64,000 bases of DNA from VRUE01 sp963816785 (GTDB lineage: Bacteria > Actinomycetota > Thermoleophilia > Solirubrobacterales > 70-9): positions 186,001 through 250,000 of the forward strand of contig CAWFLL010000002.1 of assembly GCA_963816785.1 (NCBI GenBank), in the 5' to 3' direction. Position numbers and translations under genes: made by a program. Positions 32,653 through 43,799 of the stretch are shown piece by piece. How positions within the stretch are numbered: the first letter of the stretch is position 1; each line of letters begins with the position of its first letter. The notes beneath the pieces were generated by a model. The model saw only the letters and a list, made by a program, of their open reading frames with translations. It was not told where the DNA came from and searched no databases.

Positions 32653-33151
32653 TTGCCGACTCGGACCGGCTATCTGGGGCTCGGCTCGAACGTCGGCGAC
32701 CGCGACCGCCCATCTGCGGGCCGCGGTCGAGCTGCTGCGCGAGGGCGGGGTCGAGGTCGAGGCAGTCTCGTCGACCTACGAGACCGAGCCGGTCGGCGAG
32801 GTCCTCGACCAGCCCGACTTCCTCAACGCCGCCGTCCGGATCCGGACCGAGCTCGAGCCGGAGGAGCTGCTCGACCTCTGCAAGGAGATCGAGGCCGAGC
32901 GCGGCCGGGTCCTCGATGCCCCCCGCCACAGCCCCCGCCCACTCGACGTCGACCTGCTGCTGCTCGGCGACCTCGAGCTCTCGACCGATCGCCTCACCCT
33001 GCCGCACCCCGAGGTGACGAGCCGCCGGTTCGTCCTCGTCCCGCTGCTCGAGCTCGATCCAGAGCTGGCGCTCCCCGACGGCACCCGCCTCGCCGACGCC
33101 CTCGCCGCCCTCGGCTCCGGCCAGCGAGTTATCCGCATCGGTTCGCTCTGA
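32653..33151 (+). CDS. folK: 2-amino-4-hydroxy-6-hydroxymethyldihydropteridine pyrophosphokinase (one frameshift)
   Basis: Transfers pyrophosphate from ATP to 6-hydroxymethyl-dihydropterin, the step before FolP. TTG 32653 follows the folB stop by one base; the frame begins LPTRTGYLGLGSNVGDR. An extra G near 32705 must be removed to reach TAHLRAAVELLREGG and the core LNAAVRIRTELEPEELLDL, the HPPK signature PRPLDVDLLLL, and HPEVTSRRFVLVPLLELDPE. It ends TGA 33149-33151. The three folate genes are thus tightly packed, while the p-aminobenzoate genes found here in Bacillus are absent. Confidence 0.93.
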
Positions 33152-33191
33152 GCGAGCAAATGACCGGTGTACGCCCCAGGCACCCACAGAC

Positions 33192-33228
33192 CATCAAGTT
33201 GCCCCTGTTATGCCTGGTCAACTTGATG
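33192..33228. terminator. Hairpin between convergent folK and GST-like gene
   Basis: Perfect 10-bp inverted repeat CATCAAGTTG (33192-33201) and CAACTTGATG (33219-33228) with a 17-base loop. It lies 40 bases after the folK stop and contains the stop codon of the leftward GST-like gene (33208-33210) in its loop. Its AT content is far above the surroundings. It may serve as a two-way transcription end, although a U-tract is lacking. Confidence 0.5.
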
Positions 33229-33984
33229 CGCTGTGGTCGTCTCCCGCAGCGGCTCGAGCCACGCTGCCGGCAGGATCGGCGGGGCGTCGCCGGGGTAGTC
33301 CGGGATCACCCGCCTCGCCATGCTTGCCGGCGGGCCGGGCGTCGATCAGCGGCCGCAGGTCCTGCAGGGTCATCGCCAGCCGCAGGCTCGGCGCGATCTG
33401 GAAGTCGGCGGCGTTCGAGCTCCTCGCCGCCGAGGATCCCCGCCGCGATCCACTCGTCGATCTGTCGCAGCAGCCCTCCGAGTGGGCGAGGTCGCTCGCG
33501 GACGTTCTCGTCGGTTGCCTCGTTGAAGCGGGCCGACATCGCCACGATCGGCGCCGGCGGTCTTGACCGCGAGGCCGATCGGGATGCCGAGCTCGGCGCC
33601 CTTCGAGTAGCTGCGCAGCGGCGCCTTGTTCTTGTTCATCGACCACCAGATCATCTGCCGGATCGGGTGCTGCAACTCCTCGTCGCCGAACCGCTCCGCC
33701 TCCTCGACCGCCGCCCGCTTCTCGGGGTCGGCCGGGAACAGGGGCGGCTCGGGCTGCAGCCGCTCGAGCTCGCGGGCGATCTCGCGCGAGCCCTGCACCC
33801 GCGCTACCGTCGATCTTCATCGCCGGGCACTGTTTGACGCGGGAAGCCGAGCGCGCGCAGGATCAGCTTCGAGATGACCGGGAAGAGGTCGGTGCGCTTG
33901 AACGGGATGCCCTTGTGTTTGAGCATCGCCTGCGCCGCCACCCCGGGATGCGAGGCCGGGAAGCGTGTAGAGCCGGACCTTCAC
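33208..33984 (-). CDS. Glutathione S-transferase-like (thioredoxin-fold N-domain) protein (frameshifted)
   Basis: Start GTG 33984 (VKVRLYTLPG). Reassembling the frames gives a GST N-terminal thioredoxin fold with AMLKHKGIPFKRTDLFPVI, VPAMKIDGS and SREIARELERLQPEPPLFPA, then a helical C-terminal domain (EELQHPIRQMIWWSMNKNKA, LRLAMTLQDLRPLIDAR) and the end LPAAWLEPLRETTTAHQVDQ to TAA at 33208. At least five breaks occur (33960-33840, 33790, 33545, 33420, 33320). Actinomycetes usually lack glutathione, so the thiol partner or a non-enzymatic role is open. It is divergent from coaX across 38 bases and convergent with folK. Confidence 0.7.
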
Positions 33985-34022
33985 GGACGCCCATCCTATG
34001 CCGTCGGAGATAATCGCGGCCG

Positions 34023-34791
34023 ATGCTCCTCGCCGTCGACGTCGGCAACACCCAGACCCACCTCGGCGCCTTCGACGGCGAGCGCCTCGTCGAGCACTGG
34101 CGTTTTCAGACCCGCGCCGGGGCGACCGGCGACGAGCTGGCCGAGCGGATCGCGGGGATGCTCGGCCCTCAGCGGCAGTCGGCCTCGACGACATCGACGC
34201 GGTCTGCGTCTCCTCGGTGGTGCCGCCGCTCGGCACCCAGTACGAGCAGCTCACCGAGCGCTACCTCGAGCGCCGGCTTCCTCGCGATCGGTCCCGGCGT
34301 CAAGACCGGGATGCCGATCCGGATCGACAATCCGCTCGAAGTCGGCGCCGACCGGCTCGTCAACGCGGTCGCCGCCTACGAGCGGTTCGGCGGCGCCTGC
34401 GTGGTGGTCGACTTCGGCACCGGGATCAACTTCGACGCAGTCTCCGCCGACGGCGAATACCTCGGCGGGGCGATCGCGCCGGGCCTCGAGATCTCGCTGA
34501 CCGCCCTGGTCGAGCGCGCCGCCCGGATCCCGCGGATCGAACTGACCGAGCCGGAGACCGCGATCGGCCGTTCCAGCTCGGCCGCGATCCAGTCGGGCGT
34601 CGTCTTCGGCTTCGCCGGCCTGATCGACGGCGTCGTCCGCCGGATGGAGGACGAGCTCGGCGAGGTCAGCCTGCTCGCCACCGGCGGCCTCGCCGCCGAC
34701 GATCGTCCCCTTCACCGAGACGATCGACGAGGTCGACGAGATGCTCACGCTCAAGGGTCTACGGTTGATCCATGAGCGCAACGGCGCATGA
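34023..34791 (+). CDS. coaX: Type III pantothenate kinase (frameshifted)
   Basis: First step of coenzyme A synthesis, ATP-dependent phosphorylation of pantothenate. ATG 34023. ASKHA-fold motifs: MLLAVDVGNTQTHLGAFDG (phosphate 1), EVGADRLVNAVAAYERFGG, VVVDFGTGINFDAVSADGEY (phosphate 2) and GGAIAPGLEISLTALVERAA. Breaks near 34175-34275 form a compensating pair, and one near 34700 leads into PTIVPFTETIDEVDEMLTLK, giving a TGA at 34789-34791. That end overlaps the dusB start by 20 bases. In Bacillus coaX sits directly after ftsH; here it follows the folate genes. Confidence 0.92.
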
Positions 34792-35780
34792 GCTGACCGA
34801 GCCGTTCGAGATCGGTGGGGTGCGGATCGCCAACCGGGTGCTGCTGGCGCCGCTGGCCGGGATCGGCAACTGGTTCGTCCGCCTCCAGGCGAAGCGCCAC
34901 GGCGCCGGCCTCGCGGTCTCGGAGATGGTCTCCAGCTTCGGCCTGCACCACCGCAACGAGCGGACCCTGCGCGAGCTGATGCGGATCCACCCCGACGAGC
35001 ACCCCGTCTCGGTCCAGCTGTTCGGCCACGATCCCGAGGCGATGCGATCCGGGGCGGCGATCGCCGCCGAGGCCGGCGCCGACCTGATCGACATCAACAT
35101 GGGCTGCCCGGTGCGAAAGGTCCGCAGGACCGGGGCCGGGGTCGAGCTGCTCGCCGACCCCGATCTTGGCCCTCTCGCTGGTCGCCGCCGCCAGGGAGGG
35201 CAGCGGCCGGCCCGTCACCGTGAAGCTGCGCTCCGGGCTGCGGGCAGATGACCGCTCCGGCTTCGACCTCGCGCTGCGCCTCGCCGAGGAAGGCGGGGTC
35301 GCGGCGATCGCCTTCCACCCCCGCGCGGCGACCGTCGGCCACAAGGGGGAGCCCGACTACGCGCTGACCCGCGAGCTGGCCGAGCGGGTCGAGGTGCCGG
35401 TGATCGTCTCCGGCGGTCTGAAGGGGGCCGAGGCGGCGCGGCGCGCCTACCGCGAGTCCGGCGCCGACGCGGTGATGATCGCCCGCGGCGCCCTCGGCAA
35501 CCCCTGGGTGTTCGAAGAGCTGACCGGCCGCCGCGACGAGCCGCCGCGGCGGGAGGAGGTCGTCGCCGAGCTGCTGTGGACGATCGACCGCGCCGAGGAG
35601 CACCTCGGCAGCGAGCGCGCGACCCGCTACCTGCGCAAGTTCTACCCCTGGTACGTCGACTCCCTGGAGCTCACCCCGGAGGTCGCGCAGGAGCTCCAGC
35701 GCAGCGCCGACCTGACCCGGGCGAGGGAGCTGGTCGCCTCCCAAAAAGCCCTGCTTGCCCAGCCTGGCGCCTCGCTATAA
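34772..35780 (+). CDS. dusB: tRNA-dihydrouridine synthase (one frameshift)
   Basis: FMN enzyme reducing uridine in tRNA D-loops. ATG 34772, overlapping coaX. TIM-barrel motifs: RVLLAPLAGIGNWFVRLQAK, VSEMVSS, VSVQLFGHDPEAM, and the catalytic cysteine in DINMGCPVRKV. An extra G near 35167 breaks the frame; removing it restores the LALSLVAAAREGSGRPVTVK reading, followed by KLRSGL, HPRAATVGHKGEPDY, PVIVSGGLK, DAVMIARGALGNPWVF and a helical C-domain. It ends TAA 35778-35780, inside a TATAAT-like sequence that may be the greA promoter. Confidence 0.93.
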
Positions 35781-35781
35781 T
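35755..35781 (+). promoter_or_regulatory. Candidate promoter for greA
   Basis: A perfect TATAAT at 35776-35781 overlaps the dusB stop codon. A TTGCCC at 35755-35760 lies 15 bases upstream, slightly short for the optimum. Transcription would start near 35788, giving a leader of about 100 bases before greA. Confidence 0.5.
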
Positions 35782-35799
35782 CCCGCGACTTCTGGCCCA

Positions 35800-35839
35800 G
35801 GTGCGGCGAGGCGGATGCCGTCGCACCGGGGCGTTTTTT
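35800..35839 (+). terminator. Rho-independent terminator-like hairpin in the greA leader
   Basis: GGTGCG (35800-35805) pairs with CGCACC (35822-35827), extended internally by GC pairs, followed by GGGGCG and six T (35834-35839). It may simply end the dusB transcript, but because the TATAAT lies upstream of it, it would also act as an attenuator on transcripts going into greA. Confidence 0.65.
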
Positions 35840-35886
35840 GAGTCTGGGACCCGTACTCCCACCGTTACCAGCAAAGCGAGGGCAAA

Positions 35887-36366
35887 GTGACTCGGCAGGC
35901 CGTAATCACACCGGAAGGGCTCGAGAAGCTCAAAGAGGAAATCGAGAACCTCTCGACCGAGAAGCGGCGCGAGGTCGCGCTGCGGATCAAGGAAGCGCGT
36001 GAGTTCGGCGATATCTCCGAGAACGCCGAGTACGACGACGCCAAGAACGAGCAGGCCCTGCTCGAGGCGCGGATCGCCCAGCTCGAAGAGCGGCTGCGCC
36101 GGGCGACGGTGATCGACAAGAAGGAAGTCGGGACCGACGAGGTCACGGTCGGCTCGATCGTCCACGTCAAAGACCAGAAAAGCGGCGACTCGCAGAAATT
36201 CCAGATCGTCGGCTCGACCGAGGCCGACCCGCTCGAGCAGAAGCTCTCCAACGAGTCGCCGATCGGCAAAGCGCTGATCGGCCGCAAGCGGAACGACGTC
36301 GTCACGGTCGAAGTCCCGCGCGGCCCGAGGAAAAAACTCAAAATCACGAAAATCGAGACAGCCTAG
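35887..36366 (+). CDS. greA: Transcription elongation factor GreA
   Basis: Rescues backtracked RNA polymerase by stimulating cleavage of the nascent RNA. Intact 159-codon gene from GTG 35887. The N-terminal coiled coil runs from VITPEGLEKLKEEIENL through RREVALRIKEAREFGDISEN, with the tip acidic residues in GDISENAEYDDAKNEQA that coordinate the second magnesium. The C-terminal FKBP-like domain contains VTVGSIVHV, QKLSNESPIGKALIGRK and the end KKLKITKIETA. It precedes lysS by 22 bases. In Bacillus this slot between dusB and lysS is empty of greA. Confidence 0.97.
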   Translation: MTRQAVITPEGLEKLKEEIENLSTEKRREVALRIKEAREFGDISENAEYDDAKNEQALLEARIAQLEERLRRATVIDKKEVGTDEVTVGSIVHVKDQKSGDSQKFQIVGSTEADPLEQKLSNESPIGKALIGRKRNDVVTVEVPRGPRKKLKITKIETA

Positions 36367-36388
36367 GTCCGAGTAGGCTCGCGTCTCG

Positions 36389-37951
36389 ATGACCGAGCCC
36401 GAGCAGGAGAAAGACCACCCGCCCACCTCCGACCGCGGGAGCGACCGAGCGTCGCAATCTGATTCTCGCGAGGGAGCGGGAGCCGAGGAGGTGGGTGGAA
36501 CCAGCGTGCTCGCCGACCGGCGAGCAAAGCTGGATATGTTGAGGGAGGCGGGCGTGGACCCGTTCCCGCACGATTTCGCCGAGCGCGAGGAGATCGCCGA
36601 GGTGCGGGCGGCCCACCAGGGCCTGGCGCCGGGCCTGGAGACCCACTCCCGCCACCGGGTCGCGGGGCGGATCGTCGCCCGCCGCGGACATGGCAAGGCC
36701 TGCTTCCTCGACCTTCGCGATGGCAGCGGCCAGATCCAGCTCCACGCCCGCGAGGACCTGCTCGGCGAGGAGCCGTATCGGCTGCTCGTCGACCTCGACC
36801 TCGGCGACATGATCGGGGTCGAGGGAACCGCGATGGCGACCCGGAGCGGCGGCGAGCTGTCGCTGGCGATCGACCACTGGCGGCTGCTGGCGAAGAGCCT
36901 GCGACCGCCGCCCGACAAGTTCCACGGCCTCGAGGACGTCGAGATCCGCTACCGCCGGCGCGAGCTCGACCTGCTCGCCAACGAGGACAGCCGCCGCATC
37001 TTCGCGCTGCGCGCCCGCATGATCGCCGAGATTCGGCGCTGGCTCGACGACCGCGGCTTCGTCGAGGCTGAGACGCCGGTCCTGCAGCCGCTCTACGGCG
37101 GCGCCCTCGCGCGACCCTTCGTCACCCACCACAACGCGCTCGACCGCGACTTCTACCTGCGGATCGCGACCGAGCTGTACCTGAAGCGGCTGGTGGTGGG
37201 CGGGATCGATCGCGTCTATGAGCTCGGCAAGGACTTCCGCAACGAGGGCGTCTCCCACAAGCACAACCCCGAGTTCACGATGCTCGAGTGGTACGAGGCC
37301 TACGCCGACTACGAGAAGACCGCGCACGACCTCGAGCTGATGGTCGCCGAGGTCGCCGAGCGGGTGCTCGGGGGCCTCGAGGTCGAGCGCGACGGGGTCA
37401 CGATCGATCTCAGCCCGCCCTGGAGGCGGGTGACGCTGCGCGAGGCGATCGCCGAGCGGGCCGGGATCGACATCGCCGAGCACCCCAGCCGCGAGGCGCT
37501 GGCGGCGACGATGGGCGGCGAGCCCGACCCGGCCGAGGGCTGGGGCAAGCTGGTCGACGGGCTGCTCGCGAAGTCGGTCGAGCCGGAGCTGGTGCAGCCG
37601 ACCTTCGTCCTCGACTACCCGGTCGAGCTCTCGCCGTTCGCCAAGGCGCACCGCTCCGAGCCGGGGCTGGTCGAGCGCTGGGAGGCGTTCATCGGCGGGA
37701 TCGAGATCGCCAACTCGTTCAGCGAGCTGAACGACCCCGACGAGCAGCGGCGGCGCTTCGAACTACAGGCCGCCGAGCTGGAGCGGGGCGACGAGGAGGC
37801 GCAGCCCTTCGACGAGGCCTTCGTCGAGGCGCTCGAGCAGGGAATGCCCCCGACCGGAGGCGTCGGGCTCGGGGTTGACCGTTTTGCAATGATTCTTACC
37901 GGGGCCAAAAGCCTCCGCGAAGTAGTCCTATTTCCCGCCATGCGGGCCTGA
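36389..37951 (+). CDS. lysS: Lysyl-tRNA synthetase, class II
   Basis: Charges tRNA-Lys. Intact 520-codon gene from ATG 36389. About 40 residues of acidic, low-complexity N-terminus precede the OB-fold anticodon-binding domain (RVAGRIVARRGHGKACFLDL, GSGQIQLHA). The class II catalytic core has motif 2 in GKDFRNEGVSHKHNPEFTML followed by EWYEAYADY, and motif 3 in GVGLGVDRFAMILTG. FEIANSFSELNDP-type substrate residues appear as EIANSFSELNDP. The C-terminus ends SLREVVLFPAMRA. Synteny with clpC downstream follows the Gram-positive order. Confidence 0.97.
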   Translation: MTEPEQEKDHPPTSDRGSDRASQSDSREGAGAEEVGGTSVLADRRAKLDMLREAGVDPFPHDFAEREEIAEVRAAHQGLAPGLETHSRHRVAGRIVARRGHGKACFLDLRDGSGQIQLHAREDLLGEEPYRLLVDLDLGDMIGVEGTAMATRSGGELSLAIDHWRLLAKSLRPPPDKFHGLEDVEIRYRRRELDLLANEDSRRIFALRARMIAEIRRWLDDRGFVEAETPVLQPLYGGALARPFVTHHNALDRDFYLRIATELYLKRLVVGGIDRVYELGKDFRNEGVSHKHNPEFTMLEWYEAYADYEKTAHDLELMVAEVAERVLGGLEVERDGVTIDLSPPWRRVTLREAIAERAGIDIAEHPSREALAATMGGEPDPAEGWGKLVDGLLAKSVEPELVQPTFVLDYPVELSPFAKAHRSEPGLVERWEAFIGGIEIANSFSELNDPDEQRRRFELQAAELERGDEEAQPFDEAFVEALEQGMPPTGGVGLGVDRFAMILTGAKSLREVVLFPAMRA

Positions 37952-38049
37952 TTGCGCCCGATCCGGCGGCCAAAAACCCGCTACCAGCGAATTTCGGACC
38001 CCTGAGGCAGGGGGGGCGCCCTCGGTATCGTTTAAAGGGCGTCCGGGTG

Positions 38050-38069
38050 CATCTCCGATATCGGAGATG
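38050..38069. promoter_or_regulatory. Perfect 20-bp palindrome upstream of clpC
   Basis: CATCTCCGATATCGGAGATG is its own reverse complement over all 20 bases. It lies 64 bases before the clpC TTG start in a 181-base intergenic gap with no other gene. It resembles an operator for a dimeric regulator. It does not match the CtsR direct repeat or the HspR (HAIR) element as I know them. It could instead fold as a hairpin in the RNA. Confidence 0.5.
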
Positions 38070-38132
38070 AACGGTCCGGTACTTCGGCCCCCGATTCGCG
38101 TTTGATCAACCAGAAGTTGAAATAGAGGCCAA

Positions 38133-40745
<2,613 letters not shown>

Positions 40746-40750
40746 CGTCC

Positions 40751-42451
40751 CTAGGGCAGCTTCTTCCGGGTCTCGCAGCCGGCGGCTTTCGCATCCTTTC
40801 CGGCGCCGCCGTTGCAGAGGTCCGGGCCCGGACCGCCGAGCAGCTGGTCCTTGCCGGCCGCACCCAGAAGTTCGTCTTTGCCCGGTCCGCCCTTGATCAC
40901 GTCGGGCCCACCTTCGCCTCGCGCCCGATCACGGCCCTTGCCGAGGTCGATCGTGTCCTTTCCCGCCCCGCCGCAGACGATGTCGTTGCCGGCGAGGGCG
41001 TTGATCCGGTCGGCCCCGCCGAGCCCGGCGATCACGTCGGCCCGTTTCGTCCCTTTCAGTTTGTCCGCTTTCGCGGTACCCCTCACAGTCGCCACCTTTC
41101 CGGCGCAGCGCAGTTTCCTTGGAGCGCTGATCGGGATCGCGGCCTGTTCGGGGCCGGTGAACCTCGCAACCAGGAGCCTGAGGTCTTCTCCTAGCAGGGC
41201 GTCCCCGACTGTCACCGCCCGCCCGTCGGGCTGGAGGGCGAGGCCGAACGCCTCGTCCCTGCCGGGCACTGCGCTCGCGATCGATTCGCCGCCGCTGCCG
41301 AAGCTGCCGTCGAGCTGGCCATTGGCAGTCAACCGGAAAAGCCAGGTGTCACCGACTCCGCCACCCTCGCCGCGCGAGCCTGCGACGAGGACGCTGCCGT
41401 CCGGGAGGATCTCCAGCGACGACAGTTCATCGTCGACCGGGGTCGGGTTGCTGAGGAAGACGCCACCACTTGCGAAGCTCGGGTCGAGTTCGCCGCTCGG
41501 GGTGAAGCGGGCGACGAAGGCCTGTTCATCGTTGGAACCGGTGACCGAGGCTCCGGTGGCGAGGATGCGGCCGTCCGGGAGCACGCCCAGATCGAAGATT
41601 TCCCCCGACGGTTGCAGGTCCGTGCCGAGATCGTGGACGGCGATCCCGGCTGTGCCGAACCCAGCGACCGGTTCGCCGTTGGCGTCGAGCTCGGCCAGGA
41701 ACGCCCCGTTGTCGGCGAAGCCCCCGATCAGGACCGTGCCATTCCCGAGGACGCTCACCGCAAACCCCGCCTCACCGTTGCTCCCGGGAACGTCCACGAG
41801 GCGGACCCCTGCCGATGGGACGACGCTGAAGTCTGGGTCCGGTTCCCCTCCCTCGGTCACGCGCACGACCACCGCCACACCGTCCGTCCTGTCGCCGGTT
41901 GCGACCAGCTTCTGGTCGGGGGCCTGAGCCATCGCAAGGGCGCTTCCCGATGGGGTCAACGGCACCGTCGTCAATCCACCACTCCCGAAGCCGGGGTCGA
42001 GCGAGCCGTTCGAGAGGTAGCGGGCGAACTGGAACGCGTTCACTCCTCCGGGCCCCCGGCCCAGGCCGGCGGCGACGAGCTTGCCGTCCGCACGCCGCTC
42101 GATCGCAACGATCTCCCGCGTGTTCCCTGGTTCGTTCAGGTCCGGCTCGACTTTGATTCCTTCATTGCCGAAGCCGGTGTCTGGGCTTCCATCGGCGTTG
42201 AAGCGGGCGAGAAGGAAGCCGTGCGAGCCGCCCCGGCCGCCGGCGCCGAGGATCTTTCCGTCGGGCAGGACGACGACGTCGATCAGGTTCTCATTTTTTT
42301 CCACCGGTTCGTCGAGCACCGTGAATCCCTGGTTCCCGAACGTCGAGTCGGGCAGGCCCTCGGCCGCCATGGCCTGGGGAGCGAGCGCGCCAAGCGCGAG
42401 CAGAAAGCCCGAAGCGATCGAGACGAGCGAACGCTTGATCGGCCTCCTCAT
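40751..42451 (-). CDS. Secreted delta-60-repeat propeller with C-terminal RTX-type calcium repeats
   Basis: Intact 566-codon extracellular protein. The open frame extends upstream, but ATG 42451 is right: it gives a basic end, hydrophobic core and cleavage site (SGFLLALGALAPQAMAAEG). About seven delta-60 repeats follow, each with the LDPSFGSGG-like start (DSTFGNQG, DTGFGNEG, DPGFGSGG, DPSFASGG, DGSFGSGG) and LPDGKILAAG cores. Residues about 450-560 contain hemolysin-type GGxGxD nonapeptide copies (GGAGKD, GEGGPD, GGPGKD, GAAGKD, GGPGPD) that would bind Ca2+. It is convergent with clpC and sits in the place of radA in Bacillus. Confidence 0.85.
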   Translation of the reverse strand: MRRPIKRSLVSIASGFLLALGALAPQAMAAEGLPDSTFGNQGFTVLDEPVEKNENLIDVVVLPDGKILGAGGRGGSHGFLLARFNADGSPDTGFGNEGIKVEPDLNEPGNTREIVAIERRADGKLVAAGLGRGPGGVNAFQFARYLSNGSLDPGFGSGGLTTVPLTPSGSALAMAQAPDQKLVATGDRTDGVAVVVRVTEGGEPDPDFSVVPSAGVRLVDVPGSNGEAGFAVSVLGNGTVLIGGFADNGAFLAELDANGEPVAGFGTAGIAVHDLGTDLQPSGEIFDLGVLPDGRILATGASVTGSNDEQAFVARFTPSGELDPSFASGGVFLSNPTPVDDELSSLEILPDGSVLVAGSRGEGGGVGDTWLFRLTANGQLDGSFGSGGESIASAVPGRDEAFGLALQPDGRAVTVGDALLGEDLRLLVARFTGPEQAAIPISAPRKLRCAGKVATVRGTAKADKLKGTKRADVIAGLGGADRINALAGNDIVCGGAGKDTIDLGKGRDRARGEGGPDVIKGGPGKDELLGAAGKDQLLGGPGPDLCNGGAGKDAKAAGCETRKKLP

Positions 42452-42551
42452 TGCAGGGCATCGTACCCCGCTACGGTTTCGCCATGAGCGCGGAGCGAGC
42501 AAGCGTCGAAATCTGTTTCTTCGGGCAGCGAGCGAAGCGTGAGGTTGTGCG

Positions 42552-43688
42552 ATGAGCGATCTCGATCGCACGGCAATCGGCACCTGGAGCGGGGGCAGGT
42601 TCCTGCGCTTCGGCGAGGCAATTCCCGAGGAGCGGCTGGAATCGCTGCTGCGCCCGGGGGAGGGGATCGGGACGGTCCTCACCGCCGACGCCTACGGCCA
42701 GGGCGAGGCGGATCGGGTCCTCGGCAGGGCGCTGGCCGGGCTCCCGCGCGAGGACTTCACCCTGGTCGGCGCCGTCGGCCACGACTTCTACGAGGGCGAG
42801 CGCGACGGGCCGCGCGGCTTCCCCCGCTTCACCGACCCGGCCCTGCGGGGGCCGACCGAGTACGCGGGCTACCTGCGGATGGCGGCCGAGCGCAGCCTCG
42901 AGCGGCTCGGCGTCGACTCCTTCGACGTTCTCCTCCTCCACAACCCCGACCGGACCGGCTACACGAGCGAGGCCGTCTGGGACGGGATGGCGGTGCTGCG
43001 CGAGGCGGGGCTGGCCGCCGGCATCGGCGTCGCCCCGGGCCCGGCGAACGGCTTCACCCTCGACCTGATCTCCTGCTTCGAGCGCTTCGGGGAGCGGATC
43101 GAGTGGGCGATGATCATCCTCAACCCGTTCGAGCCCTGGCCCGGCGAGCTCTGCCTCGAGGCGGCGGCCCGCCACGGCGTCAGGGTGATCACCCGGGTCG
43201 TCGACTACGGCGGCCTGTTCTGGGGCGACCTCGAGCCCGGGATGGAGCTGCCGCAGGGGGACCACCGCTCGTTCCGCCCCGACGGCTGGATCGAGGCCGG
43301 GCTGGAGAAGCTCGCGCGGGTCGTCCCGATCGCCGAGCAGGCGGAGCTGAAGCCGATCCAGCTCGCATGCCAGTGGAACCTCGCCCATCCCGCGGTCGAG
43401 TGCGTGGTCCCGACCCTGATCCAGGAGGCCGGGCCGGCGGCGCTCCCGATCGAGGAGAAGCGCGCCGAGCTGGCGGCGCTGCCGCCTGAGCAGCGCCTCT
43501 CGGAGGCAGAGGTCGCGGAGATCCGCGCGGTCGGCGACAACACCGGCTCCATGGCGCTGAAGGGCGGCAGCCCGGAGCACGAGGGCGAGGAGCGCCCCGA
43601 CCGCTGGGCGCTCGACAGCGAGCTGGCCGAGGTCGGCGCGCGCTGGGGGATCGACCCCGACCGCGACCTCGCCGGCGCGCCCGCCTGA
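42552..43688 (+). CDS. Aldo/keto reductase family protein with altered catalytic tetrad
   Basis: Intact 378-codon TIM-barrel oxidoreductase from ATG 42552. AKR features: an N-terminal strand TAIGTWSGGRFL, the Asp/Tyr pair in ADAYGQGEADRVLGRAL, the catalytic histidine in VDSFDVLLLHNPDRTG, then VLREAGLAAGIGVAP, WAMIILNPFEPW and an NADPH-end region IQLACQWNLAHPAVECVVPT. The lysine normally found between the tyrosine and the histidine (motif TKxG) is replaced: the strand reads FTLVGAVGHDF. Activity as a reductase is therefore doubtful. The C-terminus has a 60-residue extension. It precedes disA but is separated by 111 bases. Confidence 0.85.
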   Translation: MSDLDRTAIGTWSGGRFLRFGEAIPEERLESLLRPGEGIGTVLTADAYGQGEADRVLGRALAGLPREDFTLVGAVGHDFYEGERDGPRGFPRFTDPALRGPTEYAGYLRMAAERSLERLGVDSFDVLLLHNPDRTGYTSEAVWDGMAVLREAGLAAGIGVAPGPANGFTLDLISCFERFGERIEWAMIILNPFEPWPGELCLEAAARHGVRVITRVVDYGGLFWGDLEPGMELPQGDHRSFRPDGWIEAGLEKLARVVPIAEQAELKPIQLACQWNLAHPAVECVVPTLIQEAGPAALPIEEKRAELAALPPEQRLSEAEVAEIRAVGDNTGSMALKGGSPEHEGEERPDRWALDSELAEVGARWGIDPDRDLAGAPA

Positions 43689-43799
43689 GCGTCACGCTCG
43701 CGTTAAGGTGAGCGATCGACTTGACAAATCCAGTTCCGACCTTTCCACTCGGGATTGGGCAGACCGCATTGGCAAGCGGAATTTGGCATCCTAGACTCG

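Noticed and set aside
43769..43797. TTGGCA-17-TAGACT promoter for disA
   Set aside because: The -10 would end only 2 bases before the ATG, so transcription would begin inside the gene; kept as weak only.
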